The position numbers were made by a program, and so were the translations under genes. Shown here one piece after another: positions 9,301 through 14,945 of a stretch of DNA of 14,945 bases. The DNA lies in NCBI GenBank assembly GCA_946887295.1, contig CAMPKP010000078.1, positions 1-14,945 on the forward strand, given 5' to 3'. This stretch comes from an uncultured Gemmatimonadota bacterium. Its GTDB lineage: Bacteria; Gemmatimonadota; Gemmatimonadetes; Gemmatimonadales; GWC2-71-9. The notes under the pieces were generated by a model. The model saw nothing but the letters and a program-made list of their open reading frames with translations. It had not been told where the DNA came from and made no database searches. Numbering within the stretch: the first letter of the stretch is position 1; every line of letters starts with the position of its first letter.

Positions 9301-10437
9301 TCATGGCCGGACGCCCACGCCCACGGAGATGACGAAGGCCCGCTCCTTGAAATCGCCGGCGGACCGCCAGAGGTGCTCCACCGAGAGATCGATCCCCGCC
9401 CGGTCCTGGGCGAAGCGGACGCCGCTCCCGACCGAGACGCCGAACTCGGTCGGCTGCAGTCCGGGCTCGAGAGGAAAGGGCAGGCTCGCGTAGTGGGCGC
9501 CGAACCGGACCGGACGCCGGTAGGGCCGCCGCGGATCGCCGATGTACTCGCCGCCGGCCGCCACTTCGAACGTGTTCTCGGCGCCCGTCCCCCCGGAGGC
9601 GAGCAGATCGCTGTTCGCTCCCGACCAGGTGCGGAAGATCCCGTGGGAGGCGAGATCGAGCTTCGAGCTCGCCTTCCACCGGATTCCGAGGCCCAGAGTG
9701 TACGGCAGGTCCACCTGGGAGACGCGCGCCGAGTCCCGATCCACGATGGCCTTCCCGTCGCTGCGGGCGATGGCCGCCACCCAGAGCCTCGACCCCATCT
9801 GCTGCACCGCGCCCAGCTCCACGCCCACTCCGGCATAGGAAAGCTCGGCACTCTGCTGGACCGGGAGGTACTGGCCGTCGGAGAAGGTGCGGCGCGACTC
9901 CATGCGGTTGGAGCCGGTGATCACATGGAAGGCCCCTCCGACCGTGGTTCGGGGCCGCAGCTTGTAGGCGGCGGCAAGCCGCAGGTCGCTGAGACCCCCC
10001 CGGCTCGAGAGCGTGTCGGAGACCGGCACCAGCATATCGCGAAGCTCCACCGTGTCACTGGTCGCGATGGTGAAGTCCCGGTTGGTATAGGTCGAATAGC
10101 TGAGTCCTACGACCAGCGGCGTGCCCGGCACGGGGCCTCCGAAGGCCACGTGCGGAAAGCGCGCGTCCCGCAGCGACTCCGAGCCCGCCGGGTTCTCCGC
10201 CGTCCGGAACGACTGGGTGCCGTTGAAGTTCGCCGTCATCGCGGCGAGTCCGCCCAGGGCCGCGGAGTTGAGCCCGGACTCGGCATCGAACATCCCGAAG
10301 GCCCCCGAGGAGCCGGCGGAGCGGGTGGAGAGCCCCCGCCCGGGGACACCCAGCCCCCTCACGCCGAACTGGGAGGCCTGCGAGACGGCGGTCGCGGGCC
10401 AGAGCGCGAGCAGTCCGACGAACAGGAGGCGTCGCAC
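9301..10437 (-). CDS. Predicted outer-membrane beta-barrel protein (FadL/PorV-like), uncharacterised
   Basis: I do not recognise an exact family. The 378 residues begin with a signal peptide (MRRLLFVGLLALWPATAVSQA, likely cleaved after residue 21). A segment GLSTRSAGSSGAFGMFDAES followed by GLNSAALGG (about 35-64) resembles the glycine-rich plug of FadL/PorV-type barrels, where NPA(A/G) motifs are usual. The rest alternates polar and hydrophobic residues in repeated strands of the type LRLAAAYKLRPRTTVGGAF, YTLGLGIRWKASSKLDLAS and FGVSVGSGVRFAQDRAGIDLSVE, ending FVISVGVGVRP. That pattern fits a roughly 12-14 stranded barrel, though the last residue is not the usual aromatic. The start is GTG at 10437, directly after the lipoprotein's TAA with no gap, so the two are almost certainly co-translated and may act together at the outer membrane. 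Confidence 0.75.
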   Translation of the reverse strand: MRRLLFVGLLALWPATAVSQASQFGVRGLGVPGRGLSTRSAGSSGAFGMFDAESGLNSAALGGLAAMTANFNGTQSFRTAENPAGSESLRDARFPHVAFGGPVPGTPLVVGLSYSTYTNRDFTIATSDTVELRDMLVPVSDTLSSRGGLSDLRLAAAYKLRPRTTVGGAFHVITGSNRMESRRTFSDGQYLPVQQSAELSYAGVGVELGAVQQMGSRLWVAAIARSDGKAIVDRDSARVSQVDLPYTLGLGIRWKASSKLDLASHGIFRTWSGANSDLLASGGTGAENTFEVAAGGEYIGDPRRPYRRPVRFGAHYASLPFPLEPGLQPTEFGVSVGSGVRFAQDRAGIDLSVEHLWRSAGDFKERAFVISVGVGVRP

Positions 10438-11652
10438 TTACGGGGTCTCGAAGGGAAAGGGCTTGGAGTAGGTGATGCGGAGCCGGGGCGGCCCGACGCT
10501 GCCCGAGCGGGTCGAGCCGAAGACCGGACGGCTGAAGCTCGCGGCCTCGGGCAGCAGCGAGAGAAACACCGCCTCGGGCCGCTCGGTCGCGGCCTGCCAG
10601 ACCCGTACGATGGGCGTCATGTCGAGCCTGACGGTGTCGGCGCTGCCGACGGCCAGCGTATCGGAGGAGATGAAGCGCGCGTCCGTGGTGACCGGCGACT
10701 TCGCGCCCAGGTCGGCGAGCAGGGCCTTGGCTTGCAGCAGCGCGGGGTCCGAAGCAAGGCCCAGAACGGGCGAGCGCGGCACGAGCTCCAGGGTGGCCCG
10801 GATGATGGTGGCCGAGTCCTCCAGATCCTCCGGAAGGTCGAAGCGGATCAGCGCCCGCGACGACGGCTCGCCTCCGACGGTGAGGAAGGCGGGGTCGGGC
10901 ACCTGGGGGGAGCGGGTCACGAAGGTATTGAACGCAGGCGCGCGCGTGAGGGTCTGGTGACGGATCGACCCGGTGTCGGGCACGTCCAGCGTCACGTAAC
11001 TCACGAACGAGGCACCGGTTCCCGCGACCGCCGCGCCGATCCTCACCCCGCTCGGCTGGTCCGCGGTCATGGCGACCCCGATGGCCAGGACCCCGCCCGT
11101 GCCCGGAGGGAGCGCGACCTTGGCGACATCGGCCCCGCGGAGCACCGTCCGGACCACCCCGGTGTTGAGGGTGTCGGGCACCGCGATGCTGTCGATGATG
11201 GCCCCGGGAACCAGCTGCTGGTCGATGGACTCGAACGTGGCGGAGGCCTCCACCGCGGGGTCGATGCGGTAGAGGTACAGCTTGAGGCCGTTCACCAGCG
11301 TGTCGCGGGCCACCAGATTCACTGCCAGCAGCGCGGAGTCCACGACATACGGCCGAAGCGTGTCCCGGACCTCGATCGAGTCGGCGCGGGAGGCGAAGCG
11401 GTACACCGCGCGATCCTCCGAGGCCGGCAGGCCGTTCGAGACGAGGAGCGCGCCGGCCGACGACCGTGCGACGTAGCCGGCGTAGCTGGAATCGGAATTG
11501 GGCAGCGGCGTGAGGACGATGTCGAACACCCGGGACTCGCCGCCGGGGCAGAGCTCGGGACATTCGGCCGGTGCGGTCAACCGCTCCTGGCATCCGGTGG
11601 CCGCTCCCGCGAGAATCGCGAAGGCGGCGAGAAGGACGAAGCCCCGCCTCAC
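10438..11652 (-). CDS. Uncharacterised lipoprotein with two DNRLRE-like modules
   Basis: Function unknown. The 404 residues start [21 protein letters not shown], a lipoprotein signal with C21 as the lipidated Cys and Gln at +2, which fits outer-membrane sorting. A C31-P-E-L-C35 pair follows. Two similar segments are visible. Module one (about 68-131) has [19 protein letters not shown] and then [11 protein letters not shown]. Module two (about 255-291) has [20 protein letters not shown] and then [11 protein letters not shown]. Both have the shape of DNRLRE/CBM96-like or DUF4270-like beta-sandwich modules, and the end [13 protein letters not shown]...PRLRITY supports this. The start is GTG at 11652, overlapping the cdd stop as GTGA; longer forms extend into cdd. 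The barrel gene follows with zero gap. A surface-binding or assembly role with that barrel is only an inference. Confidence 0.78.
   Translation of the reverse strand: MRRGFVLLAAFAILAGAATGCQERLTAPAECPELCPGGESRVFDIVLTPLPNSDSSYAGYVARSSAGALLVSNGLPASEDRAVYRFASRADSIEVRDTLRPYVVDSALLAVNLVARDTLVNGLKLYLYRIDPAVEASATFESIDQQLVPGAIIDSIAVPDTLNTGVVRTVLRGADVAKVALPPGTGGVLAIGVAMTADQPSGVRIGAAVAGTGASFVSYVTLDVPDTGSIRHQTLTRAPAFNTFVTRSPQVPDPAFLTVGGEPSSRALIRFDLPEDLEDSATIIRATLELVPRSPVLGLASDPALLQAKALLADLGAKSPVTTDARFISSDTLAVGSADTVRLDMTPIVRVWQAATERPEAVFLSLLPEAASFSRPVFGSTRSGSVGPPRLRITYSKPFPFETP
10780..10890 (-). repeat. Protein-level internal repeat, module two of the lipoprotein
   Basis: Codes for residues about 255-291 of the lipoprotein. 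The sequence [14 protein letters not shown] and the following strand are the better match to the 'raLlrFDLs' signature of DNRLRE-type modules. It is paired with module one at 11260-11451. Confidence 0.5.
11260..11451 (-). repeat. Protein-level internal repeat, module one of the lipoprotein
   Basis: Codes for residues about 68-131 of the lipoprotein: a small-residue turn ([13 protein letters not shown]), an RF core (AVYRF), then an S-A-x-L-x-x-N/E-L strand ([11 protein letters not shown]). The same order recurs at 10780-10890 ([15 protein letters not shown], then RATLELV). The copies are similar as protein, not visibly as DNA, so this is an old duplication or a domain pair. Confidence 0.5.
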
Positions 11653-12035
11653 GACAGCTGATCCCGGCCGAACGCCGCCGGCAGCAGCTCCGCCATCGTC
11701 CAGGATGCACTGCCCTGCGGTCCCACCGCGTCGACCCGGAAGTCCCGCCCGAATTCGGAGAGCACCTGCCTGCAGGCTCCGCACGGCGCGGCCGGCGGAT
11801 CGGTATCGCTCACCACGACGGCCCGGCGGAAGCGCTGCGCTCCCGCGGCGACCGCGGCACACACCGCCGCGCGCTCGGCGCAGATGGTGAGCCCGTAGGA
11901 GGCGTTCTCCACGTTGCAGCCGACGTAGATCTCGCCGCCCTCGCTCTCCAGCGCGGCCCCTACGCGGAAGTTGGAGTACGGCGCGTAGGCGCGCGCCTGG
12001 GCCGCTCGCGCCGCTTTCACCAGAGGATCAGTCAA
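11649..12035 (-). CDS. cdd: Cytidine deaminase
   Basis: Deaminates cytidine and deoxycytidine to uridine and deoxyuridine in pyrimidine salvage (cytoplasmic, zinc-dependent). The 128 residues match the short homotetrameric class. [13 protein letters not shown] (17-29) is the substrate pocket. C40-NVENAS carries the asparagine and glutamate that bind ribose. C52-A-E54 has the zinc Cys and catalytic Glu, and PCGACRQ supplies C85 and C88. All zinc ligands are present. The start chosen is TTG at 12035-12033, inside the end of deoB (8-base overlap), because it yields the usual N-terminal length and has GAGG six bases upstream. A GTG at codon 6 is possible but would shorten the first helix. It follows deoB and overlaps the lipoprotein gene by 4 bases, so nucleoside salvage and an envelope gene are linked in one transcript. 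Confidence 0.95.
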   Translation of the reverse strand: MTDPLVKAARAAQARAYAPYSNFRVGAALESEGGEIYVGCNVENASYGLTICAERAAVCAAVAAGAQRFRRAVVVSDTDPPAAPCGACRQVLSEFGRDFRVDAVGPQGSASWTMAELLPAAFGRDQLS

Positions 12036-13197
12036 TCCAGACCTCGGACAGAAATGAGGTACCCGTCGAGAGAGGGGCCACCCCGAGAAACTCGGCCACC
12101 GTCTGACCGATGTCGGCCATCGTCGGACGCCGTCCCAGCCCGACCGGCCGCACCCGGGGTCCCGTGACGAGCAGGGGGACCACCTCGCGGGAATGATCGG
12201 TGGACGGCGTCGTGGGGTCGTTGCCGTGATCGGCGGTAAAGATAACGAGATCGTCCGGCCGCACCGGGGCTAGCATTCGAGGCAACTCGCGGTCCAGCTC
12301 CCGGAGACCCTCGATGTAGCCGGGCACATCGTTCCGATGGCCCCAGCTCTGGTCGAACTCGATCACGTTCGCGAGCAGCAGCCCACGCTCCATCGCCAGC
12401 AGCGCCCCCTCGATCAAGGCGAAGGCCTCGGCGTTGGTGGCCGTGTGAATGCTGGTGATGCCACGCCCCGCGAAGAGATCGTCCACCTTCCCCACCCCGA
12501 CTCTCGGCACGTGCCGCTCGGCCAGCCGGTCCAGCAGCGTGGGGCCCGGCGGGGGAAGGCTGAAATCCTTGCGCCTGGGCGTGCGGACCCAGGCACAGGG
12601 CTCGCCCTGGAAGGGCCGTGCGATCACCCGGGAGACGCCGTGCTCGCCCTGAAGCAGACGCCTGGCGGCCTCGCACGCCGCATAGAGTTCCTCCAGCGGC
12701 ACGATGGCCTCGTGAGCCGCGACCTGGAAGACGCTGTCCGCGGAAGTGTAGACGATCCACTTGCCGGTGCGCCTGTGCTCCTCGCCGAAGGCATCGAGGA
12801 CCGCGGTACCGGAGGCGGGTACGTTGCCCAGCACCCCCCGGCCGGTGAGCCGTGAGAATTCCGCGATCACCGGCTCCGGAAATCCCTGCGGGTACGTGGG
12901 AAAGGGCTGGGCCAGCGTGAGACCGCAGATCTCCCAGTGCCCTGTAATGCTGTCCTTGCCCGCGCTCACCGGCTCGCAGGTCCCGTGCGCGGCCGTCGGC
13001 GAAGCGACGGCCGGGACCCCCGCAAGCGCCGCGCAGTGGCCGAGACCCAGGGCCGCCATCCGCGGGAGCTCGAGGCCTCCGGCCTGCCGGAGCACGTTGC
13101 CCAGCGTGTCGCTGCCGGTGTCGCCGTAGGCATCCGTGTCGTGGGCCGGTCCGATGCCCAGACCGTCTAGCACGATGATGGCGGCTCGGCGGGTCAT
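12028..13197 (-). CDS. deoB: Phosphopentomutase, with Ser at the usual phospho-Thr position
   Basis: Interconverts ribose or deoxyribose 1-phosphate and 5-phosphate, linking nucleoside breakdown to central metabolism. The 389 residues belong to the alkaline-phosphatase superfamily DeoB family: VLDGLGIG (D11 metal ligand), [20 protein letters not shown] (80-89), a cap domain containing PASGTAVLD and YTSADSVFQ (D154), [19 protein letters not shown] (D282, H287), FTADHGNDP (D323, H324) and TDHSRE (H335). All metal ligands are present. The phosphorylated Thr85 of Bacillus cereus DeoB (KDT) is Ser83 here (KDS, codon AGC at 12951-12949). Ser can do the same chemistry in alkaline phosphatase, so activity is likely kept. 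The ATG at 13197 overlaps the alr stop (ATGA); the 3' end overlaps cdd by 8 bases. Confidence 0.95.
   Translation of the reverse strand: MTRRAAIIVLDGLGIGPAHDTDAYGDTGSDTLGNVLRQAGGLELPRMAALGLGHCAALAGVPAVASPTAAHGTCEPVSAGKDSITGHWEICGLTLAQPFPTYPQGFPEPVIAEFSRLTGRGVLGNVPASGTAVLDAFGEEHRRTGKWIVYTSADSVFQVAAHEAIVPLEELYAACEAARRLLQGEHGVSRVIARPFQGEPCAWVRTPRRKDFSLPPPGPTLLDRLAERHVPRVGVGKVDDLFAGRGITSIHTATNAEAFALIEGALLAMERGLLLANVIEFDQSWGHRNDVPGYIEGLRELDRELPRMLAPVRPDDLVIFTADHGNDPTTPSTDHSREVVPLLVTGPRVRPVGLGRRPTMADIGQTVAEFLGVAPLSTGTSFLSEVWID
12042..12045 (-). promoter_or_regulatory. Ribosome-binding site deciding the cdd TTG start
   Basis: GAGG on the minus strand lies six bases before the TTG at 12035. It is one of the few reasonably placed Shine-Dalgarno sequences in the run, and it favours the TTG over the later GTG as the cdd start. 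Confidence 0.5.
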
Positions 13198-14279
13198 CGG
13201 TAGCGTCTCGGCAGACGGCTGCCGAGGGCGGTGAGGAGCTCGTAGGAGATCGTTCCCGCCGAGGCCGCCTGCTCGTCGAGGGAGACGATCCCGCCGAAGA
13301 TCGTGGCCACATCCCCCACGGCGACGTCTCCATCGTCCACCGCGACCATGCACATGTCCATCGTCACGCGACCCACCAGCGGCACGATGCGCTCGCGCAG
13401 CTGCACCCGCCGCACGGGCGCGTCCTTCAGTGCCGCGGCGCGCGGCATCCCGTCGGCGTAGCCGATGCCGAGCGTGGCTACGGTGGTGCGCCGGGTGGCA
13501 TGCCAGTCGGCCCCGTAGCTGACGCTCTCTCCCTCGCCGACCGTCCGGACCGCCATCACCCGCGACCGGAGCGCCGCCACCGGTCTCGGCTGCGGAGCGG
13601 GCGCGCCGGCCCGGCCGCCATACAGAAAGATGCCCGGCCGCGCCAGATCGCCGGCGCAGGCTCGATAGCCGAAAATGGCCGCGCTGTTGGCCGCGTGGAC
13701 CAGGGACGGCCGCCGCGGAAGCGTCGCCAGGACCGCCTGGAGGCGCTGCCACTGGGTGGCGGTCGACTCCGGATCGCTGTCGGCCGAATGGAAGTGGGTG
13801 AAGACTCCCTCCCAGCCGGGCGCGGCGGCCAGCGAACGCGCGGCCGCACGGAGCGCGACCTCGTCGTCCCAGCGGATTCCGGCCCGGTTCATCCCGGTGT
13901 CGATCTCCAGATGGAAGGGTTCGCCGGTCCGTGCGATCCAGGCCGCGAGCATCGTCGGGTCGCCGATGGACGGACGGAGGCCGCTTCGCAGCACCGGCTC
14001 GAGCGACTCGGGCGTGAGCGGACTCGCGACCAGGATGGGGCGGCTCACGCCGGCGGCACGCAGGGCGGCACCCTCCTCCGCCGTGGCCACCCCGAACCCC
14101 CAGGGGTCCACCGCACCGAGCGCCGTGGCGACCTCGGCAGCACCCAATCCGTAGCCGTTAGCTTTGACCATCGGCAGGAGGCGGGTGCCGCACGCTTCGG
14201 CAAGCGTGCGAGCGTTGGCCACCAGCGCACCGAGGTCGATGTCGACCCAGGCCCGGGCCGTGTCGGAGGGAAAGGTCAT
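13194..14279 (-). CDS. alr: Alanine racemase (PLP-dependent)
   Basis: Interconverts L- and D-alanine, supplying D-Ala for peptidoglycan. The 361 residues show the usual fold. AWVDIDLGALVANAR at the start leads to the PLP lysine K39 in MVKANGYGLG (37-46; many homologues have NAYGHG). HLEIDTGMNRAGI (123-135), HAANSAAIF and ARPGIFLYG line the barrel. The catalytic Tyr is Y255 in SVSYGADW, and GIGYADGMPR and VGRVTMDMCMV (302-312) complete the C-terminal domain. The start chosen is the ATG at 14279; a TTG 45 bases upstream lies in the mazG start region and adds residues unlike the family. There is no Shine-Dalgarno before the ATG, so a very short leader is possible. It is the first gene of the minus-strand run and divergent from mazG. 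Confidence 0.95.
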   Translation of the reverse strand: MTFPSDTARAWVDIDLGALVANARTLAEACGTRLLPMVKANGYGLGAAEVATALGAVDPWGFGVATAEEGAALRAAGVSRPILVASPLTPESLEPVLRSGLRPSIGDPTMLAAWIARTGEPFHLEIDTGMNRAGIRWDDEVALRAAARSLAAAPGWEGVFTHFHSADSDPESTATQWQRLQAVLATLPRRPSLVHAANSAAIFGYRACAGDLARPGIFLYGGRAGAPAPQPRPVAALRSRVMAVRTVGEGESVSYGADWHATRRTTVATLGIGYADGMPRAAALKDAPVRRVQLRERIVPLVGRVTMDMCMVAVDDGDVAVGDVATIFGGIVSLDEQAASAGTISYELLTALGSRLPRRYR

Positions 14280-14295
14280 GGTCGAATCGGCGCGA

Positions 14296-14324
14296 ATCTT
14301 ACGGGCCACGGGGGATAAATGCAA
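14296..14324 (-). promoter_or_regulatory. Possible alr promoter overlapping the mazG start codon
   Basis: On the minus strand, TTGCAT (14324-14319) and TAAGAT (14301-14296) are 17 bases apart. TAAGAT matches TATAAT at four of six positions, and TTGCAT has the TTG of the -35 box. Transcription would begin about 8-10 bases before the alr ATG, giving a leader too short for a Shine-Dalgarno, in line with the absence of one. The -35 box covers the mazG ATG (14319-14321), because the divergent genes are only 39 bases apart. Confidence 0.4.
14310..14318 (+). promoter_or_regulatory. Weak ribosome-binding site of mazG
   Basis: GGGGGA followed by TAA lies just before the mazG ATG at 14319. Spacing of three bases is short, but it is the only purine-rich stretch next to this start and supports it over later codons. 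Confidence 0.35.
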
Positions 14325-14945
14325 GACAATTCAGCGCTTGGGCGCGCTCTTGAGATCGTGCGAGACCTCCGCCGTCGCTGTCCCTGGGACCGGGCCCAGA
14401 CCCGTGAGACGCTGCGCCCCTACCTGGTCGAGGAGGCCCTCGAGCTGGACCAGGCACTCGGCGAAGGGGACAGCGCCGGCATCCGCGGCGAGGTGAGCGA
14501 CCTTCTGCTGCATCTGGCCTTCCAGCTGGTGATCGCGGAGGAGCGAAGGGAGTTCACCGCCGACGACGTGGCCGACCTTCTCGAGCGGAAAATGCGGCGC
14601 CGCCATCCCCACCTCTTCGAGCTGGGCGACGCGGAGCCCTGGGAACGGATCAAGCGCCGGGAGCGGCACGGAAAGACGCTCTCGGGCCTCGTTCCCACCC
14701 TGCCCCCGCTGCTCAAGGCCTACCGGCTCCAGGAGCGCGCGGCGGCGGTGGGATTCGACTGGCCGGACGTCGCCGGCCCGCTGGAGAAGGTGAGGGAGGA
14801 GCTGGAGGAGGTCGAGCGCGAGCTGGACGACCATCCCGCCCTCGCCCCCAGCGGAGCGGCCCTGGATCCCAACACGCCGGTCCCCGCTCCCCCCGACCGG
14901 CTGGTCGACGAGATCGGCGATCTTCTGTTCGCGGTCGTCAACCTC
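14319..14945 (+). CDS. mazG: MazG nucleoside triphosphate pyrophosphohydrolase (3' end cut by window edge)
   Basis: Hydrolyses NTPs/dNTPs to the monophosphate and pyrophosphate, cleaning the nucleotide pool. 209 codons are visible and the frame runs off the window. The protein has the two tandem MazG domains. The first has RRRCPWDRAQT (18-28), the EExxE motif as E38-E39-A-L-E42, ExxD as E58-V-S-D61, and RRHPHLF (94-100) then WERIKRRER. The second starts at LLKAYRLQERAAAVGFDW (131-148), with E160/E161/E164 and E198-I-G-D201. Between these second-domain motifs is a Pro/Ala-rich stretch (about 172-193, PALAPSGAALDPNTPVPAPP) that makes this loop roughly 15 residues longer than in the E. coli protein. 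It is divergent from alr with a 39-base gap. Confidence 0.94.
   Translation, partial: MQDNSALGRALEIVRDLRRRCPWDRAQTRETLRPYLVEEALELDQALGEGDSAGIRGEVSDLLLHLAFQLVIAEERREFTADDVADLLERKMRRRHPHLFELGDAEPWERIKRRERHGKTLSGLVPTLPPLLKAYRLQERAAAVGFDWPDVAGPLEKVREELEEVERELDDHPALAPSGAALDPNTPVPAPPDRLVDEIGDLLFAVVNL

Noticed and set aside
14280..14324. alr starting at TTG 14324, 15 codons earlier.
   Set aside because: It would overlap the mazG start, uses a rare start codon without a ribosome-binding site, and adds residues not expected in alanine racemase.

Overview
The window is GC-rich (roughly two thirds or more G+C), gene-dense bacterial chromosome. It carries outer-membrane type genes (a lipoprotein and a predicted beta-barrel), split-type methylmalonyl-CoA mutase, ComFB and ComEC. 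Together these suggest a diderm, high-GC, Gemmatimonadota-like bacterium. That placement is an inference from style and gene content; there is no rRNA or other decisive marker. No mobile element, CRISPR array, tRNA or rRNA gene was seen.

Layout: one gene (mazG, right edge, cut off) reads on the + strand. The other 13 read on the minus strand, from about 14279 down to 1, as an almost unbroken run: alr, deoB, cdd, a lipoprotein, an outer-membrane barrel, miaB, comFB, comEC, fbp, methylmalonyl-CoA mutase catalytic subunit, fmdB-type zinc ribbon, argS, and a PfkB sugar kinase cut by the left edge. Five junctions are 4-base start/stop overlaps (four GTGA, one ATGA), one is an 8-base overlap, and one is a zero-gap TAAGTG. 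The only gaps over 30 bases are 14280-14318, 9256-9300, 5355-5391 and 2675-2778. The last has a hairpin and a plausible promoter, so fmdB-argS-pfkB may be a separate transcription unit. There is no gene-free stretch over 300 bases.

Functions: alr supplies D-alanine for peptidoglycan. deoB and cdd belong to (deoxy)nucleoside salvage. miaB and argS serve tRNA modification and charging. comFB and comEC belong to natural competence. fbp and the mutase belong to central carbon metabolism (gluconeogenesis; propionyl-CoA/succinyl-CoA). mazG removes non-canonical NTPs. The least characterised part is the lipoprotein/barrel pair between cdd and miaB.

I do not see a clearly new multi-gene system. The points most worth checking are a Thr-to-Ser change at the phospho-acceptor of phosphopentomutase, the miaB-comFB-comEC coupling, the internally duplicated lipoprotein with its barrel partner, and a stand-alone mutase subunit with no B12-binding domain nearby.
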